DNA from: Acidimicrobiales bacterium
GTDB lineage: Bacteria; Actinomycetota; Acidimicrobiia; Acidimicrobiales; Aldehydirespiratoraceae
Reading direction: 5' to 3'
Assembly: GCA_022425325.1 (NCBI GenBank)
Contig: JAKMFW010000102.1
Location: 1-36,616 of the forward strand
DNA length: 36,616 bases
A program made the translations under genes and the position numbers. Of the stretch, positions 1 to 6,841 are shown piece by piece (within the stretch, counting starts at the first letter, position 1; each line of letters opens with the position of its first letter). The notes beneath the pieces were generated by a model, which was not told the origin of the DNA, searched no databases, and saw only the letters and a program-made list of their open reading frames with translations.

Positions 1-19
1 CGCGCTGGGGCGAGCAACA

Positions 20-37
20 GGGCGAGTTCACTCGCCC
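20..37. terminator. Hairpin downstream of whiB
   Basis: A perfect 7-bp stem (GGGCGAG / CTCGCCC) with a 4-base loop lies just past the whiB stop codon. It sits next to a second hairpin at 39-56. No U-tract follows on the minus strand, which is common for high-GC actinobacterial terminators. Function is inferred from position. Confidence 0.5.
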
Positions 38-38
38 A

Positions 39-56
39 TCCTGACTCGGGTCAGGA
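39..56. terminator. Second hairpin overlapping the whiB stop codon
   Basis: A 7-bp stem (TCCTGAC / GTCAGGA) with loop TCGG overlaps the last codons and stop of whiB. With the hairpin at 20-37 it forms a tandem pair likely to end the whiB transcript or protect its 3' end. Confidence 0.45.
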
Positions 57-461
57 GGCCTGCGCCATCGCGGAACGGGCTCGCTCTTCGGCCACCCGCT
101 TGCGACCGATGATCGGCGTGGTCGGAGGGAAGCCGGCGTCGGACCGTTCCGACTCCGACTCGCCACCCCAGAAGCCCAGTTCTCGGTTGGTGCGTGCGTA
201 GGTCTGGCACATCTCGAGGGCTTCGCAGCCTTCGCAGATGGCCCTTGCCTTCGCCTCTCGGCGGACGCGGGCTTCCGGTCGCTCTGCGAACGGGGCGAAG
301 AACACCTCGCTCTTGCCGGTGCACTTCGCCGCCTCCATCCAGCCGGTGGGGCCGACGGGAGCGGTGACTTCGGTTTCGATGATGTCGAGCATGGGGGGTC
401 TCACTTCTCTGAGGACCGCCACTCCACCGCCCGGCGAAGCGCTTGGTTCCTCGATAAGCAT
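51..461 (-). CDS. WhiB-family iron-sulfur transcriptional regulator
   Basis: This is a 136-residue WhiB-like protein. The four cluster-ligating cysteines are visible at C47, C76, C79 and C85 (CxxCx5C after a distant first Cys), followed by the Wbl glycine-tryptophan turn G-F-W-G-G at 96-100. Wbl proteins are actinobacterial; they bind a [4Fe-4S] cluster and usually act with the principal sigma factor. The C-terminus has a short basic stretch (GRKR) but no clear AT-hook, so a WhiB7 identity is not supported. The start at 461 is preferred because a -10-like hexamer lies 7 bases upstream, giving a leaderless mRNA. An internal ATG at 392 would remove only the unconserved first 23 residues. Which of WhiB1-7 it corresponds to cannot be decided here. 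Confidence 0.93.
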   Translation of the reverse strand: MLIEEPSASPGGGVAVLREVRPPMLDIIETEVTAPVGPTGWMEAAKCTGKSEVFFAPFAERPEARVRREAKARAICEGCEALEMCQTYARTNRELGFWGGESESERSDAGFPPTTPIIGRKRVAEERARSAMAQAS

Positions 462-468
462 TACGAAG

Positions 469-474
469 AACCTA
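469..474 (-). promoter_or_regulatory. Putative -10 box of whiB (leaderless)
   Basis: Read on the minus strand this is TAGGTT, 7 bases before the ATG at 461. A partial -35 match (TTCACC) lies 17 bases further upstream. Transcription would start at or next to the ATG. Confidence 0.5.
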
Positions 475-512
475 CGGAAAACCGATGCGTTGGTGAAGAG
501 CTCCGCGATGAT

Positions 513-530
513 TGTTAGCGCTAACTAACA
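513..530. promoter_or_regulatory. Palindromic operator candidate upstream of whiB
   Basis: The 12-bp perfect palindrome GTTAGCGCTAAC (514-525) is nested with a TGTTAG / CTAACA inverted repeat (513-518, 525-530). It lies just upstream of the whiB -35 region. Size and symmetry fit a dimeric repressor or activator such as a TetR-type protein; the regulator is unknown. Related half-sites GCTAAC (4066-4071) and GTTAAC (4090-4095) occur in the thiolase/ALDH promoter region. Confidence 0.45.
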
Positions 531-596
531 TCTATTCGAGAGATAGCGCCGCAGTCGCGTAGCACTTGAACGGATAGTGGGGCTCTGAACCACGCA

Positions 597-610
597 GGTC
601 GGAACCGACC
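597..610. repeat. Short inverted repeat after the methyltransferase gene
   Basis: Arms GGTCGG and CCGACC are separated by 2 bases. The repeat lies between the stop of the methyltransferase gene (632) and the whiB promoter, so it could be a binding site or a weak terminator. Apart from this and the whiB control region, 462-631 shows no gene. Confidence 0.3.
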
Positions 611-631
611 AGCACCCTTCGGTTGCGCGTG

Positions 632-1249
632 TCAGCACACCTGCCAGGTCACCACCGCCTGCAGTTGATCGTCCTGGACGTCCTTGCCCGGGTGGAACGA
701 TTCCGGCGCCGTGCGCTGGTGCAGCGACCAACGACCGGCTGCCTCGTGATCGGCGGCGGCTGGTTCGAGCTCGGCCCAGACCTCACTGCGGCAGGTGATG
801 ACCACCCACCCACCCGGCCGCACCACTCGAACCACCTCCGGGAACGCTTCGGGTCCGACGTGGCCGTGCGTGAAGACGCCGGTTGCGATCACGGCGTCGA
901 CGGACCCGTCCTCGAGCGGGAGTTCGGTGAGCGATGCCTGCACCAACCGCCCGTAGCGGGCAGTTTCGGCGGCGACGGCGAGCATCCCGGCCGACAGGTC
1001 GATGCCAACGAGCGTGCCGTCCCAGCCGGTGGCGGCAAGTTCGACACCGACTCGGCCGGTGCCGCATCCGGCGTCGAGCACCGTCGAGATCGCGCCGAGA
1101 TCACGCAGCTGCTCGACCGCTTTCGCCGGCCCGATCCATTCCCACCCATCGTGATCGGCGTCGTACTGGGTGGCCCACCGGTCATAGCGATCGGCCAACT
1201 GCTGGTTGTCACTCGAAGCGAAGATCCACTCGAGCTTGTCGTCGTTCAC
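632..1249 (-). CDS. Class I SAM-dependent methyltransferase
   Basis: This 205-residue protein is a Rossmann-fold methyltransferase of the Methyltransf_11/25 type. Motif I is at residues 58-66 (VLDAGCGTG), an acidic residue ends strand 2 in VGIDLS, and later strands include VDAVIATG. Motifs around residue 25 (RYDRWATQYD) match the N-terminal helix common in small-molecule methyltransferases. Its ATG overlaps the TGA of the upstream CoA-transferase gene (ATGA), so the two are probably translationally coupled. The substrate cannot be read from the sequence. There is no transmembrane segment and the protein should be cytosolic. Confidence 0.9.
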   Translation of the reverse strand: MNDDKLEWIFASSDNQQLADRYDRWATQYDADHDGWEWIGPAKAVEQLRDLGAISTVLDAGCGTGRVGVELAATGWDGTLVGIDLSAGMLAVAAETARYGRLVQASLTELPLEDGSVDAVIATGVFTHGHVGPEAFPEVVRVVRPGGWVVITCRSEVWAELEPAAADHEAAGRWSLHQRTAPESFHPGKDVQDDQLQAVVTWQVC

Positions 1250-2448
1250 GAGGCGACGACACCGTCGTCGTGCAACGACCCGATCTCGGCAGGACTGAGG
1301 CCGAGTACATCAGCGAGGATGGCCTCGGTGTGCTCCCCCAAGCGAGGGGCAGGGGTCGGCTCAACCGGGAGCTTGCCGTCGAACGCGACGGGCGACCCAG
1401 GCGTGAGATAGGTGCCGATGTTCGGCTGGTCGACGTTGCGGAAGAGTTCGCTCTCGATCGAGACCCGTGGGTCGTCGTCAACGAGTTCTTTGAAGGTCTG
1501 GTACCGGCCCCAGCAGACCCCGAGGTCGTCGAAGCGAGCAGCAACCTCGTCGATGCCGTGAGCAGCGACCCACGGAGCGATGGCGGCAGTGATCGCCTCC
1601 CGGTAAACGAAGCGCTCGCCCTCATCGCGAAAGCTCACCCCGTGCTCCGCTTCGATCGCAGCGACAGCCTCCGTGGCGTTCGTTGCCTCGAGGAGACCCG
1701 ACCACTGCTTCGGGGAGATACCAACCGCATAGACAACGACACCGTCGGCCGTGGTGAAGGTAGTGCCGTAGGCGCCATAGAGATCGTTGCCGAAACGCTC
1801 GCGTTCGGTGCCGTTGATCTGAGCCTCGGCGACATGACCGAGTGCGCTGACGGCGACGAAGGCGACATCGGAGAGGGCGAGCGACATCGATGACCCCTCC
1901 CCCGTCCGGGTTCGGTGGCGGTCGGCGGCGAGCATGCCGAGGGCGGCGGTTTGACCGCAGATGAGATCCCACGCAGGCATCACATGGTTGATCGGCTCGC
2001 GCCCACCGACCGGGCCGGTCGCCGTCGGGTATCCCACCGCACAATTCACCGTGTAGTCGAGGGCGGTCGATCCGTCTCGATTGCCGGTGATGGCAAGCAT
2101 CACCAGATCCGGTCGGTGCGCCGACAGGGCCTCGAACGACATCCAGCCGCGGGCCGGGAAGTTGGTGAGGAAGTTACCTGCGTCGGCGACGAGGCCCGAG
2201 AGCAGTTCCTTCGCCCGATCACTGCGGAGGTCGACGGCGATCGAGCGCTTTCCCTTGTTGAGGCCGGCCCAATAGATCGATTCGCCGGCATCGGTCAGCG
2301 GCCAACGCCGATAGTCGATCCCACCGCCGATCTGATCGAACCGGATGACATCAGCACCGAGCTGGGCGAGGGTCATGCCCCCGGATGGGGCGGCGACGAA
2401 GGCCGACCCCTCGATCACACGGAAACCATCGAGCGGGGGTATCTGCAC
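1246..2448 (-). CDS. Family III CoA-transferase, Mct-like (2-methylfumaryl-CoA isomerase)
   Basis: This 400-residue CaiB/BaiF-type enzyme has its catalytic aspartate in the PAWD motif (D161). The open frame continues upstream but out of register with known homologs. The GTG at 2448 is chosen because GAGAGGA lies 7 bases before it and the family N-terminus begins there. Runs such as VIEGSAFVAAP (11-21), GGMTLAQLGADVIRFD (23-38), GLNKGKRSIA (62-71) and APRLGEHT (367-374) match, from memory, the mesaconyl-C1-CoA to mesaconyl-C4-CoA isomerase (Mct) of the Chloroflexus 3-hydroxypropionate bicycle. An intramolecular CoA transfer is therefore a reasonable specific prediction. The in-window neighbours are an ALDH and a methyltransferase, not the other bicycle genes, so a different acyl-CoA substrate remains possible. 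Confidence 0.85.
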   Translation of the reverse strand: MQIPPLDGFRVIEGSAFVAAPSGGMTLAQLGADVIRFDQIGGGIDYRRWPLTDAGESIYWAGLNKGKRSIAVDLRSDRAKELLSGLVADAGNFLTNFPARGWMSFEALSAHRPDLVMLAITGNRDGSTALDYTVNCAVGYPTATGPVGGREPINHVMPAWDLICGQTAALGMLAADRHRTRTGEGSSMSLALSDVAFVAVSALGHVAEAQINGTERERFGNDLYGAYGTTFTTADGVVVYAVGISPKQWSGLLEATNATEAVAAIEAEHGVSFRDEGERFVYREAITAAIAPWVAAHGIDEVAARFDDLGVCWGRYQTFKELVDDDPRVSIESELFRNVDQPNIGTYLTPGSPVAFDGKLPVEPTPAPRLGEHTEAILADVLGLSPAEIGSLHDDGVVAS

Positions 2449-2542
2449 GGATTGATCCTCTCCCACCGCACCACCGCGGTTCAAGATCCCGCGCCCGCCA
2501 CCTGCTCGTGCTGTGGCAGCCGGGCCGCTGCCGCCGGGGCGG

Positions 2543-4009
2543 TCAGCCGATCCAGTTGATCGACTGAATCTCGCTGTAGGCCTCGATCCCCCACTTGCCG
2601 CGGTCGCGACCGACCCCCGACATCTTGAAGCCGCCGAACGGGGCCTCCATGTGGGGCTGGATGACGTTGAGGCCGACATTGCCCGACTCGAGTTGCTGCC
2701 CGATCCCGTACGCACGGTTCGTGTCGCCGCAGAAGACATAGCTGTACAGACCGTAATCGGAGTCGTTGGCCAGGGCGACGGCGTGGTCGTCGTCCTCATA
2801 GGGCATCACCACGATCACGGGGCCGAACGCTTCCTCCCGCACCACATGCATGTCGGGGGTGCAGTCGGCGAGCAGTGTCGGGGCGATGTAGTAACCGTCG
2901 AGTTCAGGACGTTCACCGCCGACGACGAGGGTGGCGCCGGCGTCGGTACCGCTCTTGATGAACGCCTCGACGCGATCACGGTGAAGCTCGGTGATGACCG
3001 GCCCGACGATCGTGCCATCGGCGTTGGGATCGCCGACCGGCATGAATCCGGCGAACGTCTTGAGGGTCTCGACCAACTGGTCGTAGATGTCCTTGTGCGC
3101 GATCACGCGAGTCGGCGCCGTGCAGATCTGGCCGCTGTGAAAGCCCCACACGGTGGCGATCGCCTGAGCGGCCGCACCGATGTCGGCATCCTCGGTGACG
3201 ATCGCCGCACCCTTGCCGCCGAGTTCCATGAGGAGCCGCTTCATGGTCTTGCCGCCGTTCTCCATGATCTTCGCGCCGACCCCGGTGGAGCCGGTGAACG
3301 AGATCATGTCGACGTTCCTGGTGTCGACGAGCGCCGCCGGAACCTCCGGACCGGCACCGTTCACGATGTTGACCACGCCAGGTGGAAAGCCGGCGGCATC
3401 GATCGCCTCACCGAGCAGGAAGATGCCGAGCGGATCCTGCGGCGCCGGCTTGATGACGGTGGTGCAGCCGGCGGCGAGCGCCGGCGCAATCTTGCCGGCC
3501 ACGTTGGTGACCGGGAAGTTGTAGGGGGTGATGCAGGCGACGACACCAACCGGTTGGTGCTTCACCCGGGCCGACATGAGTCCGGCCGGGCCCAGCGGCC
3601 CCTTGGCGACAGGGACGGGAGCGAGGCTTTCGTCGAGATCGATGGGGTTCGAGTAGTAGCGGAAGCGGTCGACCGCAGGACCACCGACCTGCAGCGTCTC
3701 GGTGATCTTCTTGAGCGCACCCGTCTCGGCCTGCACTGTGGGCACCCAATCCGCCGAACGTTTCGCAACCTCGTCGGCGAGACGCCCGATTGCGGCGCAC
3801 CGCTCGGCGGGCGACGTGTTCTTCCAGGCGACGGACGCCGCTTTGGCTGCCGCTGCGGCATCGTCGGCCTGTTGAACGCTCGCCTCCGGTGCGCGACCGA
3901 CAACCTTCGTGGTGGCTGGGTCGATGACGTCATACGTGCCGGCGGCAGGGTCGACCCATTCACCGTTGATCAGGAGCTGCCAGTTCTTGTCGACGTCGAT
4001 CGCACTCAT
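2543..4009 (-). CDS. Aldehyde dehydrogenase (NAD(P)+-dependent)
   Basis: This 488-residue ALDH superfamily enzyme has a full set of catalytic residues: N164 in TPYN, K187 in the cofactor-binding IKPAP segment, general base E262 in MELGGK and nucleophile C296 in GQICTAPTR. The length is typical. It would oxidise an aldehyde to the acid in the cytosol; the aldehyde is unknown. The ATG at 4009 is preferred over an upstream in-frame start because it begins at the conserved N-terminus and has a TATCGT -10 box 8 bases upstream, suggesting a leaderless transcript. It is divergent from the thiolase gene and followed after 94 bases by the Mct-like CoA-transferase, probably in one operon. Confidence 0.93.
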   Translation of the reverse strand: MSAIDVDKNWQLLINGEWVDPAAGTYDVIDPATTKVVGRAPEASVQQADDAAAAAKAASVAWKNTSPAERCAAIGRLADEVAKRSADWVPTVQAETGALKKITETLQVGGPAVDRFRYYSNPIDLDESLAPVPVAKGPLGPAGLMSARVKHQPVGVVACITPYNFPVTNVAGKIAPALAAGCTTVIKPAPQDPLGIFLLGEAIDAAGFPPGVVNIVNGAGPEVPAALVDTRNVDMISFTGSTGVGAKIMENGGKTMKRLLMELGGKGAAIVTEDADIGAAAQAIATVWGFHSGQICTAPTRVIAHKDIYDQLVETLKTFAGFMPVGDPNADGTIVGPVITELHRDRVEAFIKSGTDAGATLVVGGERPELDGYYIAPTLLADCTPDMHVVREEAFGPVIVVMPYEDDDHAVALANDSDYGLYSYVFCGDTNRAYGIGQQLESGNVGLNVIQPHMEAPFGGFKMSGVGRDRGKWGIEAYSEIQSINWIG

Positions 4010-4017
4010 GGGTGCAG

Positions 4018-4023
4018 ACGATA
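4018..4023 (-). promoter_or_regulatory. Putative -10 box of the ALDH gene (leaderless)
   Basis: TATCGT on the minus strand ends 8 bases before the ATG at 4009. There is no Shine-Dalgarno sequence. It is one of several similarly placed hexamers in the window. Confidence 0.45.
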
Positions 4024-4065
4024 CGCCAGGTCGTCGGTGCCGCCGAATCCTTCTTCGAACCAAGG

Positions 4066-4097
4066 GCTAACGCACCACCCTCGTCAGTTGTTAACGT
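4066..4097. promoter_or_regulatory. Thiolase/ALDH intergenic control region
   Basis: The divergent intergenic region holds GCTAAC (4066-4071), the palindrome GTTAAC (4090-4095) and a candidate thiolase -10 hexamer TAACGT (4092-4097) that overlaps the palindrome. A repressor bound there would block the thiolase promoter. The half-sites resemble the whiB-upstream palindrome. Regulator identity is inference. Confidence 0.35.
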
Positions 4098-4127
4098 TTG
4101 CTCACAAGATCCCCCTGAGGAGGAGCC

Positions 4128-5327
4128 ATGGCAGACGCCGTCATCGTGTCCACGTCCCGTACCCCGATCGGTCGGGCCAACAAAGGCTCGCTGGTCGACG
4201 CCCGTCCCGACGACATGTCGGCCCACACCCTGAGCGACGTGCTCAGCAAGGTCGACATGGATCCCAACGAGGTCGAAGACGTCATCTGGGGCATCGGTCA
4301 GCCCGGCGGTGAGGGTGGCTACAACATCGCCCGCGTGATCTCCGCCCAGCAGGGCCTCAACCTTCCTGGCGTCACCGTCAACCGCTACTGCTCGTCGTCG
4401 CTGCAAACCATCCGGATGGCCGCCCACGCGATCATGGCCGGTGAGGGCGACTGCTTCGTCGCCGGTGGTGTCGAAACCGTCAGCCGCTACATGCACGGTG
4501 CTGCCGACACCGGCCCGCACAACGAGATCTTCGCCGACGCCGAGACCCGCACCAAGGAGCGTTCCGCCGGCGGAACCGACGGGTGGCAGCCGCCCGCCGG
4601 CGTGCCCGACATCTACATCGCGATGGGCCAGACCGCCGAGAACGTCGTGCAGCACACCGGCATCAGCCGTGAGCGCCAGGACGAGTGGGGCGTTTCGTCG
4701 CAGAATCGCGCCGAGGCCGCCCTCGCCCGCAAGTTCTTCGAGCGTGAAATCACCCCGTACACCCTTCCCGACGGCACCGTGGTGTCGCAGGACGACGGCA
4801 TCCGACCCGGCACCACCCTCGAGAAGGTCTCGACCCTCTCCCCGGTGTTCCGTCCCGACGGCACCGTGACCGCCGGCAACGCCTGCCCGCTCAACGATGG
4901 CGCCGCCGCCGTGCTCGTGATGAGCGCCGACAAGGCCAAGGCGATGGGTCTCGACCCGATCGCTCGCATCGTGTCCAGCGGCGTCTCGGCCCTCAACCCC
5001 GAGATCATGGGCCTCGGCCCGATCGACGCCTGCAAGCAGGCGATGGCCCGCGCCGGTATGAGCATCGGCGACATCGATCACGTCGAGATCAACGAGGCCT
5101 TCGCCGTCCAGGTCCTCGGCTCGGCCGACGAACTCGGCATCGACCTCGACAAGCTCAACCCCAACGGCGGTGCGATCGCCCTCGGTCACCCCTTCGGCAT
5201 GACCGGCGCCCGCATCATGACCACCCTGCTCAACGGCATGGAGGATTCCGGCGCCACCATCGGCATGGAGTCGATGTGCGTCGGTGGCGGCCAGGGCATG
5301 GCGATGATCGTCGAGCGCCTCAACTAA
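4128..5327 (+). CDS. Thiolase (acetyl-CoA C-acyltransferase)
   Basis: This 399-residue thiolase has the acyl-accepting cysteine C88 (NRYCSSSLQ), the base-pair residues H354 (LGHPFG) and C384 (SMCVGGGQG) and the NEAFAV motif. These are the hallmarks of the degradative/biosynthetic thiolase family. It cleaves 3-ketoacyl-CoA with CoA or runs in reverse with acetyl-CoA. The start is well defined by GAGGAGG a few bases before the ATG. It is transcribed away from the ALDH and Mct-like genes and ends at a very strong hairpin (5356-5387). Exact chain-length preference is not readable. The surrounding P450 and steroid-type SDR genes suggest a role in lipid or sterol side-chain beta-oxidation. Confidence 0.95.
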   Translation: MADAVIVSTSRTPIGRANKGSLVDARPDDMSAHTLSDVLSKVDMDPNEVEDVIWGIGQPGGEGGYNIARVISAQQGLNLPGVTVNRYCSSSLQTIRMAAHAIMAGEGDCFVAGGVETVSRYMHGAADTGPHNEIFADAETRTKERSAGGTDGWQPPAGVPDIYIAMGQTAENVVQHTGISRERQDEWGVSSQNRAEAALARKFFEREITPYTLPDGTVVSQDDGIRPGTTLEKVSTLSPVFRPDGTVTAGNACPLNDGAAAVLVMSADKAKAMGLDPIARIVSSGVSALNPEIMGLGPIDACKQAMARAGMSIGDIDHVEINEAFAVQVLGSADELGIDLDKLNPNGGAIALGHPFGMTGARIMTTLLNGMEDSGATIGMESMCVGGGQGMAMIVERLN

Positions 5328-5355
5328 TCGACGCGCTTCCGTTCACCGGTTTCCG

Positions 5356-5387
5356 GAAACGGCTCGGGCTTCGGCCCGGGCCGTTTC
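5356..5387. terminator. Bidirectional terminator with UUCG tetraloop
   Basis: A 14-bp stem, GAAACGGC-T-CGGGC paired with its complement (one G-U pair), is capped by a C(TTCG)G tetraloop. It lies between the convergent thiolase and VOC genes. The stem ends GAAAC...GTTTC, giving a short A/T edge in both directions. Confidence 0.85.
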
Positions 5388-5468
5388 GCGTTGCGGCGCT
5401 CTTCGATCCGTGAGCCGGTGGATGCCGAGGCCGCACTCGGTCGGGTCGAGACGGCCTCTCAGCGAATC

Positions 5469-5936
5469 TCAGCCGAGCGCTGCGATGACGTCGTCGGGGG
5501 CCTGAACGAGCTCGATCAGCACACCCTCCCCCGACAGCGGGAACTCCTCGTTGCCCTTGGGATGCACGAACACGATGTCGTGACCGGCCGCACCGGGGCG
5601 AATACCGCCCGGCGTGAAGCGCATGCCGTGCTCGGTGAGCCACTCGACGGCAGCGGGCAAATCGTCGACCCACAGGCCGACATGGTTGAGCGATGGATCG
5701 TGCACCTTCGGGCGCGACCCGGGATCGAGCGGCTGCATCAGGTCGATCTCGACCGCGTGCTCCCCGGCGCCGAGCCGCAGGATGTCCTCCTGCACGTTCT
5801 CGGACTCGCTCGTGTACTCGCCGGTCTTCTCGACGCCAAGCGTGTCGACCCAAAGGCGACGCAGCGCACCGAGGTCGAGACCGCCGATGGCGATCTGCTG
5901 AAGGCCGAGGACTCGAAAGGGACGTTCGGTGCTCAT
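5469..5936 (-). CDS. VOC-superfamily protein, methylmalonyl-CoA epimerase-like
   Basis: This 155-residue protein has two vicinal-oxygen-chelate repeats. The second repeat carries a metal-ligand pattern with H85 (HVGLWV) and E142 ([10 protein letters not shown]), plus a VHPKG turn typical of methylmalonyl-CoA epimerases; E63 is the middle ligand candidate. The first ligand, normally His in the opening H-I-(A/G)-I motif, is Gln here (Q14), so epimerase activity is uncertain. The ATG at 5936 is chosen because homology starts there. It follows the amidohydrolase gene after 11 bases on the same strand and probably shares its transcript. Confidence 0.8.
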   Translation of the reverse strand: MSTERPFRVLGLQQIAIGGLDLGALRRLWVDTLGVEKTGEYTSESENVQEDILRLGAGEHAVEIDLMQPLDPGSRPKVHDPSLNHVGLWVDDLPAAVEWLTEHGMRFTPGGIRPGAAGHDIVFVHPKGNEEFPLSGEGVLIELVQAPDDVIAALG

Positions 5937-5947
5937 GGCGCCGAACG

Positions 5948-6658
5948 CTACCGGTCGACCGTGCCGCCGAACCAAAGTCGCCCGGAGGCGCTCAGGTCGA
6001 CGGGGGTCGGGTACTCGGCACCATGCTGGGGGTGATCGCTCCCCCAACTCAGGCGATCAGCCCCGAACCATCGCCTCGCGGCGTCAATAGACACCGGTGA
6101 TGTCGCCGTGACGGTCGGGCACAGGTTCGCCTGAGTGGCCAGCACAGCGAGCTGCTCATCGTTGTCAGCGAACGCGACATGGTCGACGGCGAACTCGGTG
6201 TCGGGGAACGCCGAAGCAAGTTCAACGAGCGCCGAGATCTCGTCGGGCAGAACGCACACACTCGGACGGACCCGACGTTCGACGCATCTCGCCACGAGTG
6301 CCCGGCCGACATCGCCGGCGAGCCAGGGTCGAGGTGACCGAATCGAGAACAATCGCAGCCCGTCGATCCCCGCATCGACGAGGGTGTCGAGCACAGCGAC
6401 CGGGTCGGGACCGAACGGATCGACGGCCCCGACGAGCGCCACGCCGGGACGCGCATTCGACAGGAGGTAGGAGCAGTCGTAGCCGTGGGCGGCAATCGCC
6501 TGGACCAGCACGGCTCGTTCGACGCCGGCCGTGCGCACTCGCTCGAGCACCGCATCGGCAGTCGGGTCGACCCGCTCCCACCAGGCACCGCTCGGCGCAA
6601 GATGGGCCTCGACCTGCACCGACTCGACGTCGACAACGTGGAGATGCGCGTCGATCAC
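5948..6658 (-). CDS. Amidohydrolase-2 family metal-dependent hydrolase
   Basis: This 236-residue TIM-barrel hydrolase has the metal-binding HxH motif at H5/H7 (DAHLH), a second histidine at H160 (VDHVAF) and the C-terminal metal-binding aspartate D208 (GSDHP). Amidohydrolase-2 enzymes act on lactones, uracil-type rings or decarboxylate aromatic acids; the substrate here is unknown. It is shorter than most members, which run to about 280-300 residues. The start is GTG at 6658, one base after the stop of a possible 25-residue upstream ORF. The VOC gene follows after 11 bases. The pair diverges from the P450 gene. Confidence 0.85.
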   Translation of the reverse strand: MIDAHLHVVDVESVQVEAHLAPSGAWWERVDPTADAVLERVRTAGVERAVLVQAIAAHGYDCSYLLSNARPGVALVGAVDPFGPDPVAVLDTLVDAGIDGLRLFSIRSPRPWLAGDVGRALVARCVERRVRPSVCVLPDEISALVELASAFPDTEFAVDHVAFADNDEQLAVLATQANLCPTVTATSPVSIDAARRWFGADRLSWGSDHPQHGAEYPTPVDLSASGRLWFGGTVDR

Positions 6659-6659
6659 G

Positions 6660-6737
6660 TCAGCTCACGTCGACGAACCCAGCGCCGGCCGACAGTCCAG
6701 TGAGGATCGTTGCGGCGGCGACGCTGATCGTGTCCAT
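6660..6737 (-). CDS. Possible 25-residue upstream ORF / leader peptide
   Basis: A short ORF begins with ATG at 6737 after a good ribosome-binding site (AAGGGAG, 6-base spacing). It ends TGA one base before the GTG of the amidohydrolase. The product is mildly hydrophobic (MDTISVAAATILTGLS at its start) and matches nothing I recognise. The only good ribosome site in this leader belongs to this ORF, so the downstream GTG may depend on coupled translation. It could equally be chance. Confidence 0.35.
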   Translation of the reverse strand: MDTISVAAATILTGLSAGAGFVDVS

Positions 6738-6762
6738 CGGACTCCCTTGCGATTCGCATTCG

Positions 6763-6768
6763 AGCGTA
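6763..6768 (-). promoter_or_regulatory. Putative -10 box for the amidohydrolase/VOC operon
   Basis: TACGCT on the minus strand lies about 25 bases before the ATG of the small upstream ORF. This would give a short leader containing that ORF's ribosome-binding site. The region 6738-6841 holds only the two divergent promoters. Confidence 0.35.
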
Positions 6769-6829
6769 GGACAGATCGCTGATGCGAGGAGGACGGTTCC
6801 GCCGTTTCGGCCCGAGCCTGCCGACCTCC

Positions 6830-6835
6830 TAAAGT
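6830..6835 (+). promoter_or_regulatory. Putative -10 box of the P450 gene
   Basis: TAAAGT ends 6 bases before the ATG at 6842. The intervening CGAGGC is too close to act as a normal Shine-Dalgarno sequence if transcription starts at the ATG, so a leaderless mRNA is likely. Confidence 0.45.
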
Positions 6836-6841
6836 CGAGGC

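Noticed and set aside
2449-2799. N-terminal extension of the Mct-like CoA-transferase to an upstream ATG
   Set aside because: The extra 117 residues are Ser/Arg/Thr-rich out-of-frame read-through of the ALDH gene. A GTG with a good ribosome site at 2448 matches the family N-terminus.
2513-5189. Long antisense frames opposite the ALDH and thiolase genes
   Set aside because: Both sense genes show intact catalytic motifs, and the antisense products are composition artefacts.
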